From positions 2,573,973-2,637,972 of the forward strand of contig WBVU01000003.1 in assembly GCA_009192285.1 (NCBI GenBank): a DNA stretch of 64,000 nucleotides, in the 5' to 3' direction. Position 1 is the stretch's first letter. Every line of letters begins with the position of its first letter. The notes beneath the pieces were generated by a model, which was not told the DNA's origin, did no database searches, and worked only from the letters and a program-made list of their open reading frames with translations. A program made the translations under genes and the position numbers. This stretch comes from Morchella semilibera (lineage: Eukaryota; Ascomycota; Pezizomycetes; Pezizales; Morchellaceae). Positions 12,115 to 24,892 of this stretch are shown here, piece by piece.

Positions 12115-13475
12115 ATGAGTCTCCTCCACGCTCCCAACGAAGCGACGCCATTGTCTCAACTGTTTTCTCTCGCGGGCAAGGTCTGCCTAGTGACTGGAGG
12201 CAATAGGTAAGTTTCAAAACAGAAGAAAAATAAATCCCTCTCGAATCATGCCAATAAATTCCTCCCCCATACAGAGGAATTGGCCTCGCTGTCGCCACTG
12301 GCTTCGCCGAAGCCCAGGCCGCCGGCCTTGCCATTATCCACTCATGTGCGGCAACAGCAGACCTCGCCGCCACACGTGCCGCCGAGATCCATGCAAAGTA
12401 TCCGCACACAGAAGTACGAGTGTACCAAGCGGACGTGTCTAAGGCGCAAGAGATTGAGGAAGTGACGCAGAAAGTGTTTGCACACTTTGGCAGACTAGAC
12501 GTAGTCGTCGCTAATGCGGGGGTTTATACGGAGACTCCCGCATTGGATATGAAGCCTGAGGAGGCCCAGTTTGTTACAGGCGTTAATTATTTTGGGCCCT
12601 TGTATACAGCGCAAGCAGCTGCTAGGTATGTTTGATGAGTTTGATGACCACTTCTGTTCCGCCCACTACCTAGTGGTGGTAAGTTAGTAAGTACCCACTT
12701 GTAGTGGGTACTATGATCAGCGACAGTAGGGGGTGCTCGGCAGTTGTGTTTAACGTTTTATGTGACCCGTACAGAATTTTCAAGGACAACGGGGGTGGAA
12801 AGATCATCATGACGGCTTCAATAAAGTATTTCTCCAATCCTCATCCGTTTCGCTTCCGGATTCCAATTCCATGAGAATTTTAGTTGGCACTGAGTTAATC
12901 ACGTGATATAAAATAGCGGTCACATGGTCCTTCGCCCTCAGTACGAATCAATTGTATGCAGAACCCCTCCTAGAAGGAAATTTCTAGATGGGGTAGAGTG
13001 TTGATGAGGAGATTTCAAATAGTACTGCGCAACCAAAGGGGCTGTCTGTCACTTAACCCGTGCGCTCGCTGCTGAGTTCGCGAAATGGAATATCCAAGTC
13101 AATGCCGTCAGTCCCGGCTACATTGACACAGAGATGTAAGTTCCTTTATAGATCTACTATTGGCTTGCCTAGATTCGGTATCTCCAGGCGATATCTATAT
13201 TCTAAAACCGTGCAACAGGACCACGGAACTGGTAAATAAGAACCCGGAGTTAATAAAGGCATGGATGAACGACTGTCCTGCGGGTAGACTGTGTAAAGTG
13301 TGGGAATTGAAGGGGGTCTATGTCTTTCTAGCTAGTGGGGCTAGCTCATATGTGACTGGTGCAGATTACGTTGTTGATGGTGAGTTAGCTGAGTGTTCTA
13401 CAAGCAAGAAAGGAATTGGAAGATCAAGATTAGGACTAACGGTGTGATCCATCAGGTGGACATACGGTCTACTGA
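12115..13475 (+). CDS. short-chain dehydrogenase/reductase (sorbose reductase / mannitol dehydrogenase-like)
   Basis: Seven exons (12115-12206, 12275-12625, 12775-12825, 12917-12953, 13023-13135, 13219-13379, 13456-13475) join to 274 aa, the usual length for a classical SDR. The Rossmann cofactor loop TGGNRGIG spans the first splice site. NAGV follows at about residue 112. The catalytic Ser163 (TASINGH), Tyr178 and Lys182 (YCATK) are all present, with Tyr178 opening exon 5. The PG motif is in VSPGYIDTEM and the end reads DYVVDGGHTVY. The pattern is closest to fungal cytosolic NADPH-dependent sorbose reductase/mannitol dehydrogenase-type enzymes acting on polyols or ketoses; substrate is inferred. 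The larger second intron (149 bp) contains a perfect 10-bp stem hairpin. Confidence 0.9.
12690..12712. repeat. perfect hairpin inside SDR intron 2
   Basis: AGTACCCACT and AGTGGGTACT are perfect reverse complements around a 3-base loop. A second small hairpin (CCACT...AGTGG, 12664-12677) lies just upstream, both within the 149-bp intron. Confidence 0.85.
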
Positions 13476-15312
13476 GGACCAATTTAATTGACGGACAGAA
13501 TAGCAGGGCTGAGAGCATGTTGGTGGTAATCGGTTATAGAATTGATTGGTTGCTTTTTATATTACCCATTAAGGCGGCCAAACTGTCGTGATAACAAGTA
13601 CCGCTAGGAATTGAAAACGAACTAGCAGGTATCTTAATCCCTGAATGTCAGTGCGCAATATATTTATACACGGTTCACATTGTGGTCTTGAAAAACGTTT
13701 CTCGAGCTAGAATAGTCTGTGACCTTCGGAAACTAGCAGAGACAGGCTGAATGTTCTTTGCTGATGCAGGTAACCGGTACATAAACCACATAACCGAGTG
13801 ATCGAGCATGTAACTCCCGTGTCCGGCCTGCCTCTTTTTCTAAAAAAGTGTCATACGTAGAGGGGCCATTGGAATTTGGGCGTAACCATAGTACCAGCTG
13901 GGTATGTCCACGCATAGAGTTTTTTTTTTTTTTTTTTTTTACGATAAAGCGTAGAAGCTGTTAACCTCTGCGCCGTTTAAGATTCGAGGGTAGCCTGTCA
14001 AAAACCTACATATAGCCTTATAGTCGGGCTTTCTATATTGGGAAAATTAGTATAATTGACAACTTCGCAAGTCCACTCTGATTTATGTATGTACTTGTGC
14101 TCACCTGATGATTGCATATCCCCCCCCCCCCGATATATACATGTAGCTAGTCCTCCAGATGTGTTCAAAATTATCTGAAATTCGCTAGATCAATGTTAAT
14201 TCATGAGAAGAGAAGGAACATCACCAGTATACTGACTACATACTACGATAGAGTAGATAGATGCATGTCTCACCTTCACAAGTTTTATACAACACGCTGT
14301 CATATGTCTATGGTACACATGTATGTTGTACCTGTACAAGTGCGTAATTGATCAACATACTTCATGTATGTACATGTATGCAAGCAGACGGGTGCGCGCT
14401 AGCAAAAATGAGAAAGTGGCTGGTGTGGCTAAATCATCGATTCCAGTCTTCCAGCTGCCTCGTCTCCGGTCTATCGATTGATCTTTTTTTACTCCGATAG
14501 CGCATGCGCATTTTATTCGTATACCAGTAATCATGCTTTGCATTGTCTTGAATTCTGTCATTAAAGTTCAGGCAATTGCGTTGGAGGAGCCCATATTCTG
14601 AATATACATACTGGCTGGCTCTAATCTGCTTCAGATTTGCAACTTAGTAGATCTCCGCTTTGGTCATCCCGAAATATCCATCGGGATACCGGTTTCGTGG
14701 TTCCTAAAATATATCTGTACCTTTGAGGGCCCGGATGTTTGCGGTATGTTCAACAGCACCTTAGTAATAAAGTCACATTGAGACTATCGTCAGCCAACGC
14801 TGCAGTATGCAATGCAAGTAAAACACAGCCTGTCCCATCGCGCGGTTGGTTTTGAGAACGAGTGACAGCTTAAGCGATATGTCCCGTAAGCTTCAAGTTA
14901 TGAGACATCTCGGAACGGCGGTTATGATGACTGGATTATCTATATAATCATAGCATATAATCCCCTAGCCCTAATGTGACATGCGCTCCAACCGCACGAA
15001 TCACGACATTGAAAGTTTTCCTTAGTGAGAATGCCTTCTTCACGTCAAGAGAAGAATATATTTTGAATAATCCTCTCCTATTTTTGATCTTTGATCACTG
15101 CTTACTGCTGTGGTATCTCAAGAAGTGATATAAGCCTATCGGGATGAAAAGGCACAGATATCGGGAGAATAAGTGTTAATATTTAATCTGTTTCGGATCT
15201 TCTCAACCGTTGATTTTCACTGTAAACGCGATGCGAGAAGATGTATATCAATAACTACTCACAATAATTGACGGGCCACGTTATGAGTTAACACCCGGAG
15301 AGTGGTCCACAG

Positions 15313-15332
15313 CCCCCCACGCCCGTGGGGGG
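15313..15332. repeat. GC-rich perfect hairpin
   Basis: CCCCCCACG and CGTGGGGGG flank a 2-base centre, a perfect 9-bp stem in otherwise AT-rich non-coding DNA. Confidence 0.85.
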
Positions 15333-16466
15333 AAGTAGATGACCATTGGGAATGCTGCACGAAGTCAGAGAAAAGACATCAGCCAAGATCTCAATATTCA
15401 GAGCATGTGTGCTCTACCAGGTTTCTTTCAGTTTCATCGACCGAGCACGATGATCGGTCTAGATGGAAATCAAGATTCACCTGCCAGGGTAAGCAGATTC
15501 AATTGGCCCTAAGTCCTTGCCGATAAAACCTGTGACCTTTTCATTCTTTTTTCTGCTATTCATTTCGGCCCTTCTTTTCTCCCGGATAACATCACTGACG
15601 TGTAGAAACCGGGAAGTTCCAGTTAAGGAAAGCTTAACTATTCGATAGGTATTCATTAGTCTGCATCGCCCGGTATGTGCCTATCTTTTCTGGAAATGTC
15701 AAATGGTGCTCTCCATATAACAAGTCGGCAGTTTGAGGTTAATTCCCAAGTCTCACCTCATTATGGAACCGGAGCAGAGGAACCAGAGGGAAGAAAGTGC
15801 AGATCCACCCAATTGGAGGGATATTGAATCCCGATATTGGTTATCACACGTCTAATCATCAAATCTGTCTTTCCAATTAAGCACTCTTATGTTGTTCCAC
15901 CGATCTAGAGTGTGCAGATTTTGCTAGCGTGGGGAGGTTTGGAGGTGTGGTCACGCCATAACCCCCACTATGTCACACCTCATTCCCTGTAAAAGTGGGG
16001 GAGGTCCGAGGAAGACCCTTTTGGTGCTGTTTCTGGCACCTTTTGGTTCGCCAGGCGCATAAGTATGCAATATGGCATCGATGATACTTTGGGGCTGGTA
16101 CTCTGAGGCATAACTACATATAGTCCAACTCAACTCCAGGATTGGTTCGGGCCGCGGCAGAGATAAACAGCTTTTCCCACTGGCTGAAAGTAACTCCGAC
16201 TTAAATTTCACGCAGATATATGTTGTGTATATGCCAGGGGAGGGGATGGATAGGTAAGGAAGAGCCGGCGATGAAACGGGCATATATCAAGATTTCCGCA
16301 TAATATGTAGTGGGGCACATATATATAATTCAACCTAATCTCGATTGAGCATATACGCGCAAAAAATGACAGGCTTTGAGAAGTCCAAAGCTCTTGACAA
16401 CGAGAACACAGGCCTCTGCTAACACCAAGCAAACAAGTTTTTCACAACACGGCTCATTAGTACACA

Positions 16467-16572
16467 GGAAGGATGACCGAGTGGTGACTCAAGCAAACAC
16501 TGCTTTCTTTCTTCTAAAAAGCGAGGTTTCTCATGGGCCTAGCCCGCGGGGGTTCTAATCCCCCTCCTTTCA
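16467..16572 (+). pseudogene. tRNA-like sequence (Ser/Leu type), probably degenerate
   Basis: The ends fold as a tRNA: GGAAGGA (16467-16473) pairs with TCCTTTC (16565-16571, one G-U), followed by discriminator A. A T arm of GGGGG, loop TTCTAAT, CCCCC (16548-16564) and a long variable-arm hairpin TGGGCCTAGCCC precede it. Box A-like TGACCGAGTGG and box B-like GGTTCTAATCC each differ from consensus at about one position. The D stem and anticodon stem do not fold cleanly and no anticodon is certain. The total of 106 nt allows an intron. It may be a tRNA-Ser/Leu relic, an intron-bearing tRNA I cannot fold by eye, or a tRNA-derived SINE head. Confidence 0.35.
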
Positions 16573-18294
16573 TGGCGTTAGTTTTTTCCCCTATCAAACA
16601 CCATCCGGCACCATTACATGCAGTACCAAATGTTCAACCCTTATTGGTATATTTGTTTCCTGGACTCAAGTTAGGGTTGACAGTTAGTTAAATCATGCTC
16701 TTTGGATAGTTTCCTCAAATCTTTACACCTTACTCCCTGTTATTAATGTAGTTAAGAGTCTATAATAGTTTAGGTTTTTTTGCTTTTTGGGGGTTCGATA
16801 CATGTTAATATAAGCTTTTCTTCAGGCTTTAAGCGATGATTCGCGCAGCTAGTGGACCCAACACTTCAGTGAGATCAGAGCACACATATAACGGTAAGTT
16901 TGCATGTGCCACCCACGATTCGGGAATTGCATATCTCAGCAATACATTATCAACGCTATCCTATGATATCAAGCTTAGAGTAGGCCTTAAATCATCACTA
17001 GCCAAAATACCCTAGCCAACGGCATTGGACGGGATTGGGCGGGACTGCAGAGTCACTACTAAGTATGTATGAATTATTGTCTACAGCGAATGGTATGAAC
17101 TCCCCACTTTACTAGCTTCCACTTCATTATCACTGACATTCTAGGTTATCCAACAAACAAACTATCAATGATATATAAAACTCTACGAGGTATGATTATC
17201 AAATCCGAGGCAGAGGACCTGAGTGTTATTAGCTACAGCCACCGTCAAATAGATTCAATACCCACGACACAAGTATAAAGTGGTCAATGGAGCCCAGTAG
17301 ATATTAGTGGGTTCGGTATTGTGATACGCCACTCACTCCAAACGCATCCTAACGGATGCGCAATGCTTAGATCTAACTCTCACATCAATACCGATATATC
17401 ACACATGACTGTACTTGTTTACACAGGATCTAGGAATTCGGAAATACCATAAGACAATCTCTTAGTAAACCACTAGGTACCGGGGGCAAGCGAGGCAGTG
17501 ATCCCTAGAGGATTACTAACTAGCCCTAGAATGTGCCCCCTTTTGTACGGCACCTATGGTTTCGGTTAAGTCACCGGGGAATGTCCTCGACGTCTTGGGC
17601 AATACTAGTGGCACAGCTGTTAAGCATGACGGGATACCGAGATCTAGTTCATCGAAGTGCTTACAGACTTCAATATCAGTACACAATGAGATATGAGAAA
17701 CACATTGTCCTTTATACAAGAAAAGCACGTATGAATCCTTACCAGAGCTTCCTTTGTGTCTTTCTTTGCTGAGTACATGTAGTTAGTCACTGCGCACCGG
17801 TTATTTCGGGCCCCGGCATTCAACTCGGCGATACTTTTCTTCCAATTTGATTAGCCTCCTGAGGTAAGAAGGAGTACTGCGCAGACCGAAAAAAATCCTC
17901 TGCTGGGGATGTTGAACTTCTTATGTGTAAGAGGTCACCGGAGCCAAAAGCGGTTAGTGCTAGTGCCAAGGCTTCACATTTAGACCCCGACTCCGGACCC
18001 GGTCTATGGTTTCCAGCGCCTCACAACGGTATTGTAATCTACTACCGAGTGATATCCTATTTTCGAGGATGTACATGTAGTTAATAAATACTCTTTTTTC
18101 CCCCACAACTTGTTTCTTTCTTTCACCAACTTTTCAGTTCTCTACACTCTTTTAGTACTCTCGAAAAAAAAAAAGCAGCTGTGCTGCAAATTAATCAAGA
18201 GCCGGCTTCTCTTTAAAACCACTTTCTTTTATTATTTACATTCATTCATTTCGAATTCTTTGATATAGTTATATCTTTACACTCATTTGACACG

Positions 18295-20408
18295 ATGACG
18301 AGAATTATGAAATTTACATGTTTTATGCTGGCAGTAGTAACAGCTGCTGCTTTGCCTATCGCCACCAGTGACAGGTATATTTCCTTATACTATATACAAG
18401 AATTGTTTATGAAACCTACTCACTACTTTATAGCGAGGCTTCCGCATCGGCCTCTTCTTCTGCCTCTTCCTCATCTGGAGGAGGATCAGCAGGCCGTTCA
18501 AGTGGCCGTGGGAAAACTCACCTGGTTCATGTCGGCGCCAACGGCGTCCTTTACTATGACCCTCAAGTCGTCATAGCGGACGTTGGAGATGTCGTTGTGT
18601 TTGAATTTAGAGGAGGAACCCACTCACTCACAGAGTCCACATTTGCAACACCGTGTAAGAAGCTTGAAGGTGGTGTCGATACTTCCATTATAGAGAATCC
18701 CGATAGGGCAGATCCGGGACCGAAATTTAGGCATGTTGTGAAAGATGAGAAGCCGCATTTCTTCCATTGTGCGCATAAGAAACATTGTGGTAGGGGAATG
18801 TACGGAATAGCCCTCCAATATTCTCGATATACTAAACTTGATACTGATATGTAGTGGAATAGGGTCTTTGCTATAAATCCCACAGAGGAAAGGAGCTTTG
18901 AAGAGTTTAGACTGAGGGCTATTGAGCAGGGGGGCGCTGGGGGCGGTGGTGGAGGAGGTGGAGATTCTGGAGACACTTCTTCTAGTTCCTCTAGCAGTGC
19001 GTCTGCATCCTCAAAGGCCTCCTCTCAGTCGGACAGCTCGTCTTCCTCAGATGCCTCTGCATCTTCGAGGGCTTCCGCAGGAGCTTCTTCAGGTGGCCCA
19101 GGCGGTCCCCCAGGCGGTCCCCCAAGCGGTCCAGGCGGTCCCCCAGGCGGTCCCCCAGGCGGTCCCCCAGGCGGTCCCCCAAGCGGTCCAGGCGGTCCCC
19201 CAGGCGGCCCAGGCGGTCCTCCAAGCGGCCCTCCAGGCTCCTCCGCTGGTGCTTCGGCCAGTGCCTCCGCTGGTGCAACTGCAGGTGGTCCTCCGAGCGG
19301 TCCTACAGCTGGCGGTCCTCCAGTGGGTGGCCCACCCCCAGGTGCCTCTAGTGGAGCCTCTAGTGGAGCCTCTAGTGGAGCCTCTGCTGGAGGCCCTCCC
19401 GCTGGCGGTCCCCCAGGAGCCTCCGCCGGGGCCTCTGCTTCTTCAAGTGGCGCGAGTGGCCCTCCAGCAGGCGGCCCACCTCCAGGAGCGTCTAGTGGGG
19501 CTTCTGCGTCTGCCAATGCCTCTGCCTCTGCCGGTGGTCCCCCAAAAGGCGCTAAGGGTGGCCCCGCCGGCGCCTCTGCCGATGCTTCTGCAGATGCCTC
19601 TGCGGACGACTCTTCTGGCGCCTCCTCAGATGCTTCTGCCTCTGCAGGTGCCGCAGGCGGTGCCCCCAAGGGAGGTCCTCCAGGTGCCTCGAGCGGAGCT
19701 TCTGCTTCCGCCAATGCTGCCGCATCTGCAGGCGGTCCTCCTAAGGGTAGTCCCCCTGGTGCTTCTGCCGGTGCCCCTGCCGGTGCCCCTGCCGGTGCCC
19801 CTGCCGGTGCCCCTGCGGACGGCTCTTCTGACGCCTCCGCCTCTGCTAATGCCTCCGCATCCGCGGGTGGCCCTCCTGGAGGTCCCAAAGGAGGCCCTCC
19901 AGGTGCTTCCGCAGGTGCCTCCGCTAATGCCTCTTCTTCTGCCGGAGGACCCCCTGAGGGAGGTCCCGGAGGTCCTCCTAGCAGTGCATCTACGAGTGCC
20001 TCGTCAAAGGCCTCTGCGGGTGGACCAGGTGGACCAGATGGACCGGGTGCCTCGGGGACCTCTTACTCATCCTCGACATCGACATCGTCTTCCTCTTCCT
20101 CTTCCTCTTCCTCCAGCAGCTCTTCCTACAGTGGAACAGGCAAGCCGCCAGGCGCAGGTCCTCCTGGTGCCTCATCCCAGGCTTCAGCCAGTAGCAGAAC
20201 TGGAGCCGACGGAGAGTCCGAAGCTTCAAGCAGCTCCAGTACCGATGCAGGGGCAGGCGGCCCTAGTGGCTCGTCAAAGGCTAAAGCCTCAGCGAACTCC
20301 AGCGCTGGTGGACCCGACGCTGATAGCAGCAGCAGCAGTTCCGCAAGTGCGGGTGCGGATGGAGGTCAAGCATCGGGCTCCGCCTCGGCCCGCAGTAGAT
20401 CTAGCTAA
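18295..20408 (+). CDS. secreted cupredoxin with long Ser/Gly/Ala/Pro-rich tail
   Basis: Three exons (18295-18374, 18434-18799, 18863-20408) give 663 aa; introns are 59 and 63 bp. A signal peptide (about residues 1-20) is followed by a Ser/Gly linker and a plastocyanin-like domain (about 54-160). All type-1 copper ligands are present: His90 in GGTHSLTES, Cys139, His144 and Met149 in CAHKKHCGRGM, where Met149 is formed across the second splice site. This is the fungal extracellular serine-rich cupredoxin family. From about residue 180 to the end the protein is low complexity: GGPPGGP blocks, ASASAS runs, a fourfold GAPA repeat and a Ser run. No hydrophobic GPI tail is seen, so it is probably secreted or wall-entrapped. 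Electron transfer or copper binding is inferred; no partner is evident. Confidence 0.88.
19097..19235 (+). repeat. GGCGGTCCCCCA minisatellite in the cupredoxin tail
   Basis: A 12-base unit and its shortened or AGC-variant forms repeat about ten times in phase with the codons and encode GGPP/SGP. It is embedded in the third exon of the cupredoxin gene. Confidence 0.9.
19767..19815 (+). repeat. four tandem copies of GCCGGTGCCCCT
   Basis: Four near-perfect 12-bp copies encode an Ala-Gly-Ala-Pro repeat within the cupredoxin tail, indicating recent slippage or unequal exchange. Confidence 0.9.
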
Positions 20409-21687
20409 GGTGGGCCTTCTATTTCTGAGGGCAACGTTGCCGGTGCTTAGTATATGATGTATTTTTATATTAGGGTTGTAATCGCGCATTAGTTGCGTGG
20501 TATTTCTTTTTTTGCGGGTTTCTTTTACGAGTAAGCTGGTGACTTTAATTAAGGTCGCTACTTATAGAGGTGTCTTTTTTATTATTGTATTTCTTGAAAT
20601 TTTGGACTGCGCAATAGAGATATCAAAAAAGCGGGATTTTTATCATTGGCCCATGGTGTAGATCTTTGCCACATATAAAGGACTTGCAGTGGGAAACATA
20701 TCGATTCAGTAAGCTCAATTGATTCAAAGATTATCCGTGCTTTACAGGTAAAGGTATTACACTTACCGGGGACTTGTGACTGCGGCACAGATATGCTCGG
20801 TGGTGGTCGGTGGATGTTGTGGCGGTTTGTACCAGCGGTACAAGCAGTACCTGTATGGGCAATGAGAAACTGCATCATTACTACGTTTCCTCGAATCTAA
20901 ATTCAATACTGAATGTATGATTAACTAGTCAAGAGATCCGAATTACCCGAGTGGGTTACCCGTCCAATAAAGATCCATAATATCCAAAATGTCCCGTGAG
21001 TTGGCCTCCCGCCTCGCGGAGGTGTGGTAAGCGAATTCCTTATGGGTTTTACTCACGGATGGGCAGAGTACTTAGATGCTCACCGCCCATGACCCCCGGG
21101 GGCCAGTATCTCTACTATATCATAGAGCATATTAGTGATAGGAGGTATACACGTGTAATTAATGGGAAGACAAATTAAAGCCTACCAGCTCCGCGGAGGG
21201 AAAGACAAAAGCGGAGAAGAGGAGAGAAAGTATCGACCTGATAATAAGACCTCTTGACCCTCTCAATCCCTAGTGTGGAACTCATGAACAATAAAAGTGT
21301 TCTAGTCCAGCCAAGAAGTAGGTTCATTCAAGAAATACCGTTTACTCATGGGGTGGATATATACCGTGTGTTCCCGCTTAATCAGGAAAGTACAGTTAAA
21401 CAGTGATGGTCGCGAGACAAGACGGATTGAATTCTGCGTGGTCTTATCTCGTTACCCATCAATGGCCAGTAAACCTTGGGGGTCTGGGATCTTTCGGGGG
21501 CTTACAGAGCCCTGGGGTGGCAGAGAGTCTGTCAAAACCTCAACTTCTGACTTTGGGTCTCACGTGGTTAGAGAACAACTCCCTCGTGTTTATATACCTA
21601 GGAGACTTTAGCACAATACGGACCCCCCACTACTAATGGTGGGGTCTTCCGGTTTAGTTTCGGTCTTGTCGGGTCCTGCAGAGATGC

Positions 21688-21706
21688 CTCGAGATAATAT
21701 CTCGAG
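21688..21706. repeat. palindrome CTCGAGAT-n3-ATCTCGAG
   Basis: An 8-bp perfect inverted repeat with a 3-base centre. A GACCCC...GGGGTC hairpin lies about 40-65 bp upstream (21622-21648). Confidence 0.85.
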
Positions 21707-22009
21707 ACACCTCGTCTCGTGTACATCACTACAACTAAGGTAGCTGCAGCCTAGAAATCGGCAAATAAGAATAAGCAGGGTTAAGCCTAGAAGAATAAGC
21801 CTACCCCTTGAGTTTCCGGATACTAATCCTCTTTCATGGAGAGTCAAAATTTATTATTTGATGAGCAGGGTAAACCAAAAGGTTTAGAGGGACCAGCATT
21901 CCAGTAACAGCTTAAGAGATATTCCCGCCTTCCTAGGCAGTGATGCCGCCGCAATGAATCGATATCTGGGCAATGAATACCATAGACCGGTTAGAAGCTG
22001 CTATAGACG

Positions 22010-22033
22010 CACATACATGGGTGCATGTATGTG
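22010..22033. repeat. palindrome CACATACATG-n4-CATGTATGTG
   Basis: A 10-bp perfect stem around GGTG. The arms contain TACATG/CATGTA, linking it to the dispersed TACATGTA motif. Confidence 0.85.
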
Positions 22034-24867
22034 TGGGAATTAGCCTGTGGTGAATAATACGGAAGAAGCGAGATAAGTACTTACCTCCAGTGTTACTCCA
22101 CTCTCACGCTTTGGATTCTAACTCTATACCAACAACCCCCATCCGTAATAGCCAAAACATTCCGGGTGAACTGGCCGCTCATTAATCCCCTCGAGCGAAC
22201 CTAAGGGGTTTTGGATGAAGGCAAAAGTCCCGATGATTATTCTATCTGTTAGTTTCCATTTTATTGCTGTCCACTCTGACGAATCGGAAGGTGCAAATTT
22301 TCGCAGCAATTTTCGGGTACTCGAGTGATTTCTTATGATGGCGAATGCGTGAGCTTCATCATAGGATGTCACTCGATATACCAAACCACAGATATATTAA
22401 CCTCCTCGAAGCGGATTGATTGACCGATTGCTTAATTTATATAGCATATAGAAGCCGTCGGAATGTGAATATAGTGTATTCATGCTTAAATCCCGGTTAT
22501 GCACGGTAACCACATGTATGTGGATGTGATCAAAGGCCGAATTCCGAAATTCCAGCATATTAGGCACGAGCTGATCAGGTAGGTTATTTTCAGCAGGCAA
22601 GATATATAGAACCAACCACTAATACTTTTTACTTAACTGACCCCCAGCGAAACCCAGGTTAACTGGCGCTATTGTCGATTTATGTAATCACGAAACGCCG
22701 AGTACATAACTGTTTACTTCGTAAGTAGTGCTTTATGGAGAACTTTGGCTTGTGGGTTCTACCTACGGGTACAACTTAGTATATATTATGCTGTAGGGAT
22801 TCTATATTGGAACGAGAACAGTATAGCTTCATTCAATATCTTTTCGAGGTATGATCTGTCCTGAACATTTGTCCCAAGAAACAATCATAGCACAAAGCAT
22901 ACCGCGTGAGTTTTGCTCTTTGACGCCCGTGCACAAGTCAAAAGAAGGAACGGTGCTTTTAAACAATAACTGCAGTGTCTAGAGGTAACATCACCTCTCT
23001 AGCTCCACAATTTCATAAAGGTCTGAGGAGGTTGGCCCAACAAGCTCCAGCTCACTTACGGCGAGGCCACGAAAAATCATACTACTCCCTACCTCCATAC
23101 TGTTCTCTCTAGCTAGATAATTAGCGCTCAACAATGCCGCCTCACGGGCTCCCCGACGATGTCATCAAGTCGAAGGGCCATCCAGCGATCACTCACCAAA
23201 CTATTTCGGCCCGATTGTTGGGAGACCATCAGCGGACGAGCGGGGTTAGCCGCCGTAACCAAGCTCGGAGCTAGGAAGCGGATAACGCTGTGGTGGATAG
23301 AAAACTGTTCGATAGACGCATTACTTGCTGGGGGTTTCAGTGTGGGGGTAAGGTCGGGTTTGTCGGAGGTAAGAGGGAAGTGACGATCGAGAGGTGGAGT
23401 GCATGGCGTTCCCTCACCCTACCCTGCACATGAAGGTCCCTGGGGGAGTTGGCCGGATAGTACAGGTCTGTTACTGTGGTTAAGGCCAGCCTGTCACTAT
23501 TTCCGTTGGACGACGTGATTACTTCCTGATTGGTCAAACTACTGTCTAAAAGTTTCTCCATTCGGTATCCATCGGACCAGCTACGCTATGGGCCTAGAGA
23601 TGATTGTAAAAGCTGCAGGTCTGGGGCGAGTGGCGCTAGCTAGGGCCACACTCACCTGCAATTGATCCTTCATGATGATTGCAACAAACAAACACTCTCT
23701 GATACTTGTAAGTTCATTGAGGTTGAAAGACACGGGTCGGAATGGTGGCACCTATTTCGTTTCGCGGTGAATTGTCCGAGGGGCGTTTTTCTTCCCTTCG
23801 TTGTTTTTTTGGTCGAGGAGGTCGATCGGTGTATTGGCGTATCGGCGTAACGGCGTATCGGGCCCTGAATGTGGTGATCGACCCCCAGTGGATGGGATAA
23901 CCGACGCGCCGTTCGCCTTCTGTGCTGCGCGATGCACGGGCTGTCCTGAGGCTCAACACTCGTCGTACCTATGCAGCTCGTTAGGGTACCTTATAGACTA
24001 GAAGATAGACTCCTAACCTTAGAACGTACCGAGACAGTCTGGATAGTATTAAATGCTCGCTCACTCACGTGCACATGCATACATGTAAGTACAATTCTAT
24101 AGATCTATACTTTCTAACGTTGATCTTGGGGATCCTCCATCTATATATTAACCTAGAGAGGTTTAGTAGTAGTTATTCTAATTAATATGGGTTTTGAGCC
24201 TATAATAGCTCTATTGTAGATATACTTAAGTGTGAGAGAAATTTAACGATTAATTGCCTATAAGGTCCTTGGTCGTGTGGCGCGGATTTTGAACCATATG
24301 TCTGCTTATCCCACCGTCTTTATGCTGTATGACCCGTAAACTTGAAATGCTGCTTACTGTATTCCTCACCTAATCTATTCCCTAAAGCAATTGGTTAAGT
24401 ATGTTTCACTATGGAAAGCTAGGCACCGTAAATCCCTTGTATCCGCCCATTTCTCGGAACCGGCTGGGGGGCACTATGCCCTGTTTACAGTCCGGTCGGC
24501 GGCTCCACCTCGGAGTAGAGAAATGGAAGTCGATTTGATCCCGAGACACTGTCTCTGGAGACCCCTGCCACTTAGAATAATATATGTGAACTAGATATAA
24601 AAGAAAATAAAGATATCCTTCCCGTATGTGCGGGGGGGATCCTGCTGGAGGAATAATATTCCGGAGGTTACGAATATTCTGTGGACAGAGCCGATTGGTA
24701 GAGCTTACTACACCGTCGTCGTGCTGCATCAGCCACTAATGTCAAGCTGCCACAATTGCAAAGTGGTTCTAGACATGTCAGCTTACCGGTGGTGTACTAG
24801 GTAAGAGTAAGAGGTATTAGAGAGGCTAACTTTAAATGTAAAAGGATGTTTAGATGGGCGTCCGTAT

Positions 24868-24892
24868 AGAAAATCTAGAACCTAGATTTTCT
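24868..24892. repeat. perfect 11-bp inverted repeat
   Basis: AGAAAATCTAG and CTAGATTTTCT flank a 3-base loop (AAC). It sits in the middle of the gene desert. Confidence 0.9.

Larger units (their letters stand above)
13476..18294. other. gene desert
   Basis: No gene could be built on either strand. It contains a T run (13920-13940), a C run near 14121, TACATGTA at 14138, 14371, 17774 and 18072, a GC-rich hairpin at 15313-15332 and a tRNA-like sequence at 16467-16572. The minus-strand ORF at 15951-16283 (110 aa) has no recognised motif. The last 150 bp is CT-rich with a short A run and acts as upstream region of the cupredoxin gene. Confidence 0.55.

Noticed and set aside
15951-16283. 110-aa minus-strand ORF
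   Set aside because: No recognisable domain and no supporting splice structure.
19025-19888. 287-aa minus-strand ORF opposite the cupredoxin tail
   Set aside because: It is the complement of a codon-phased repeat. It has no start context, domain or splice support, while the plus strand joins perfectly to a cupredoxin domain.
18922-20457. 511-aa plus-strand ORF rich in Pro/Leu/Val in another frame of the same exon
   Set aside because: Shadow of the repeat; the accepted frame is fixed by two splice junctions and the cupredoxin motif.
23133-23560. ATG in good context followed by about 46 codons in a GC-richer island
   Set aside because: No family recognised, stops follow quickly and no splice model extended it. 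Kept as a remark in the gene-desert entry.
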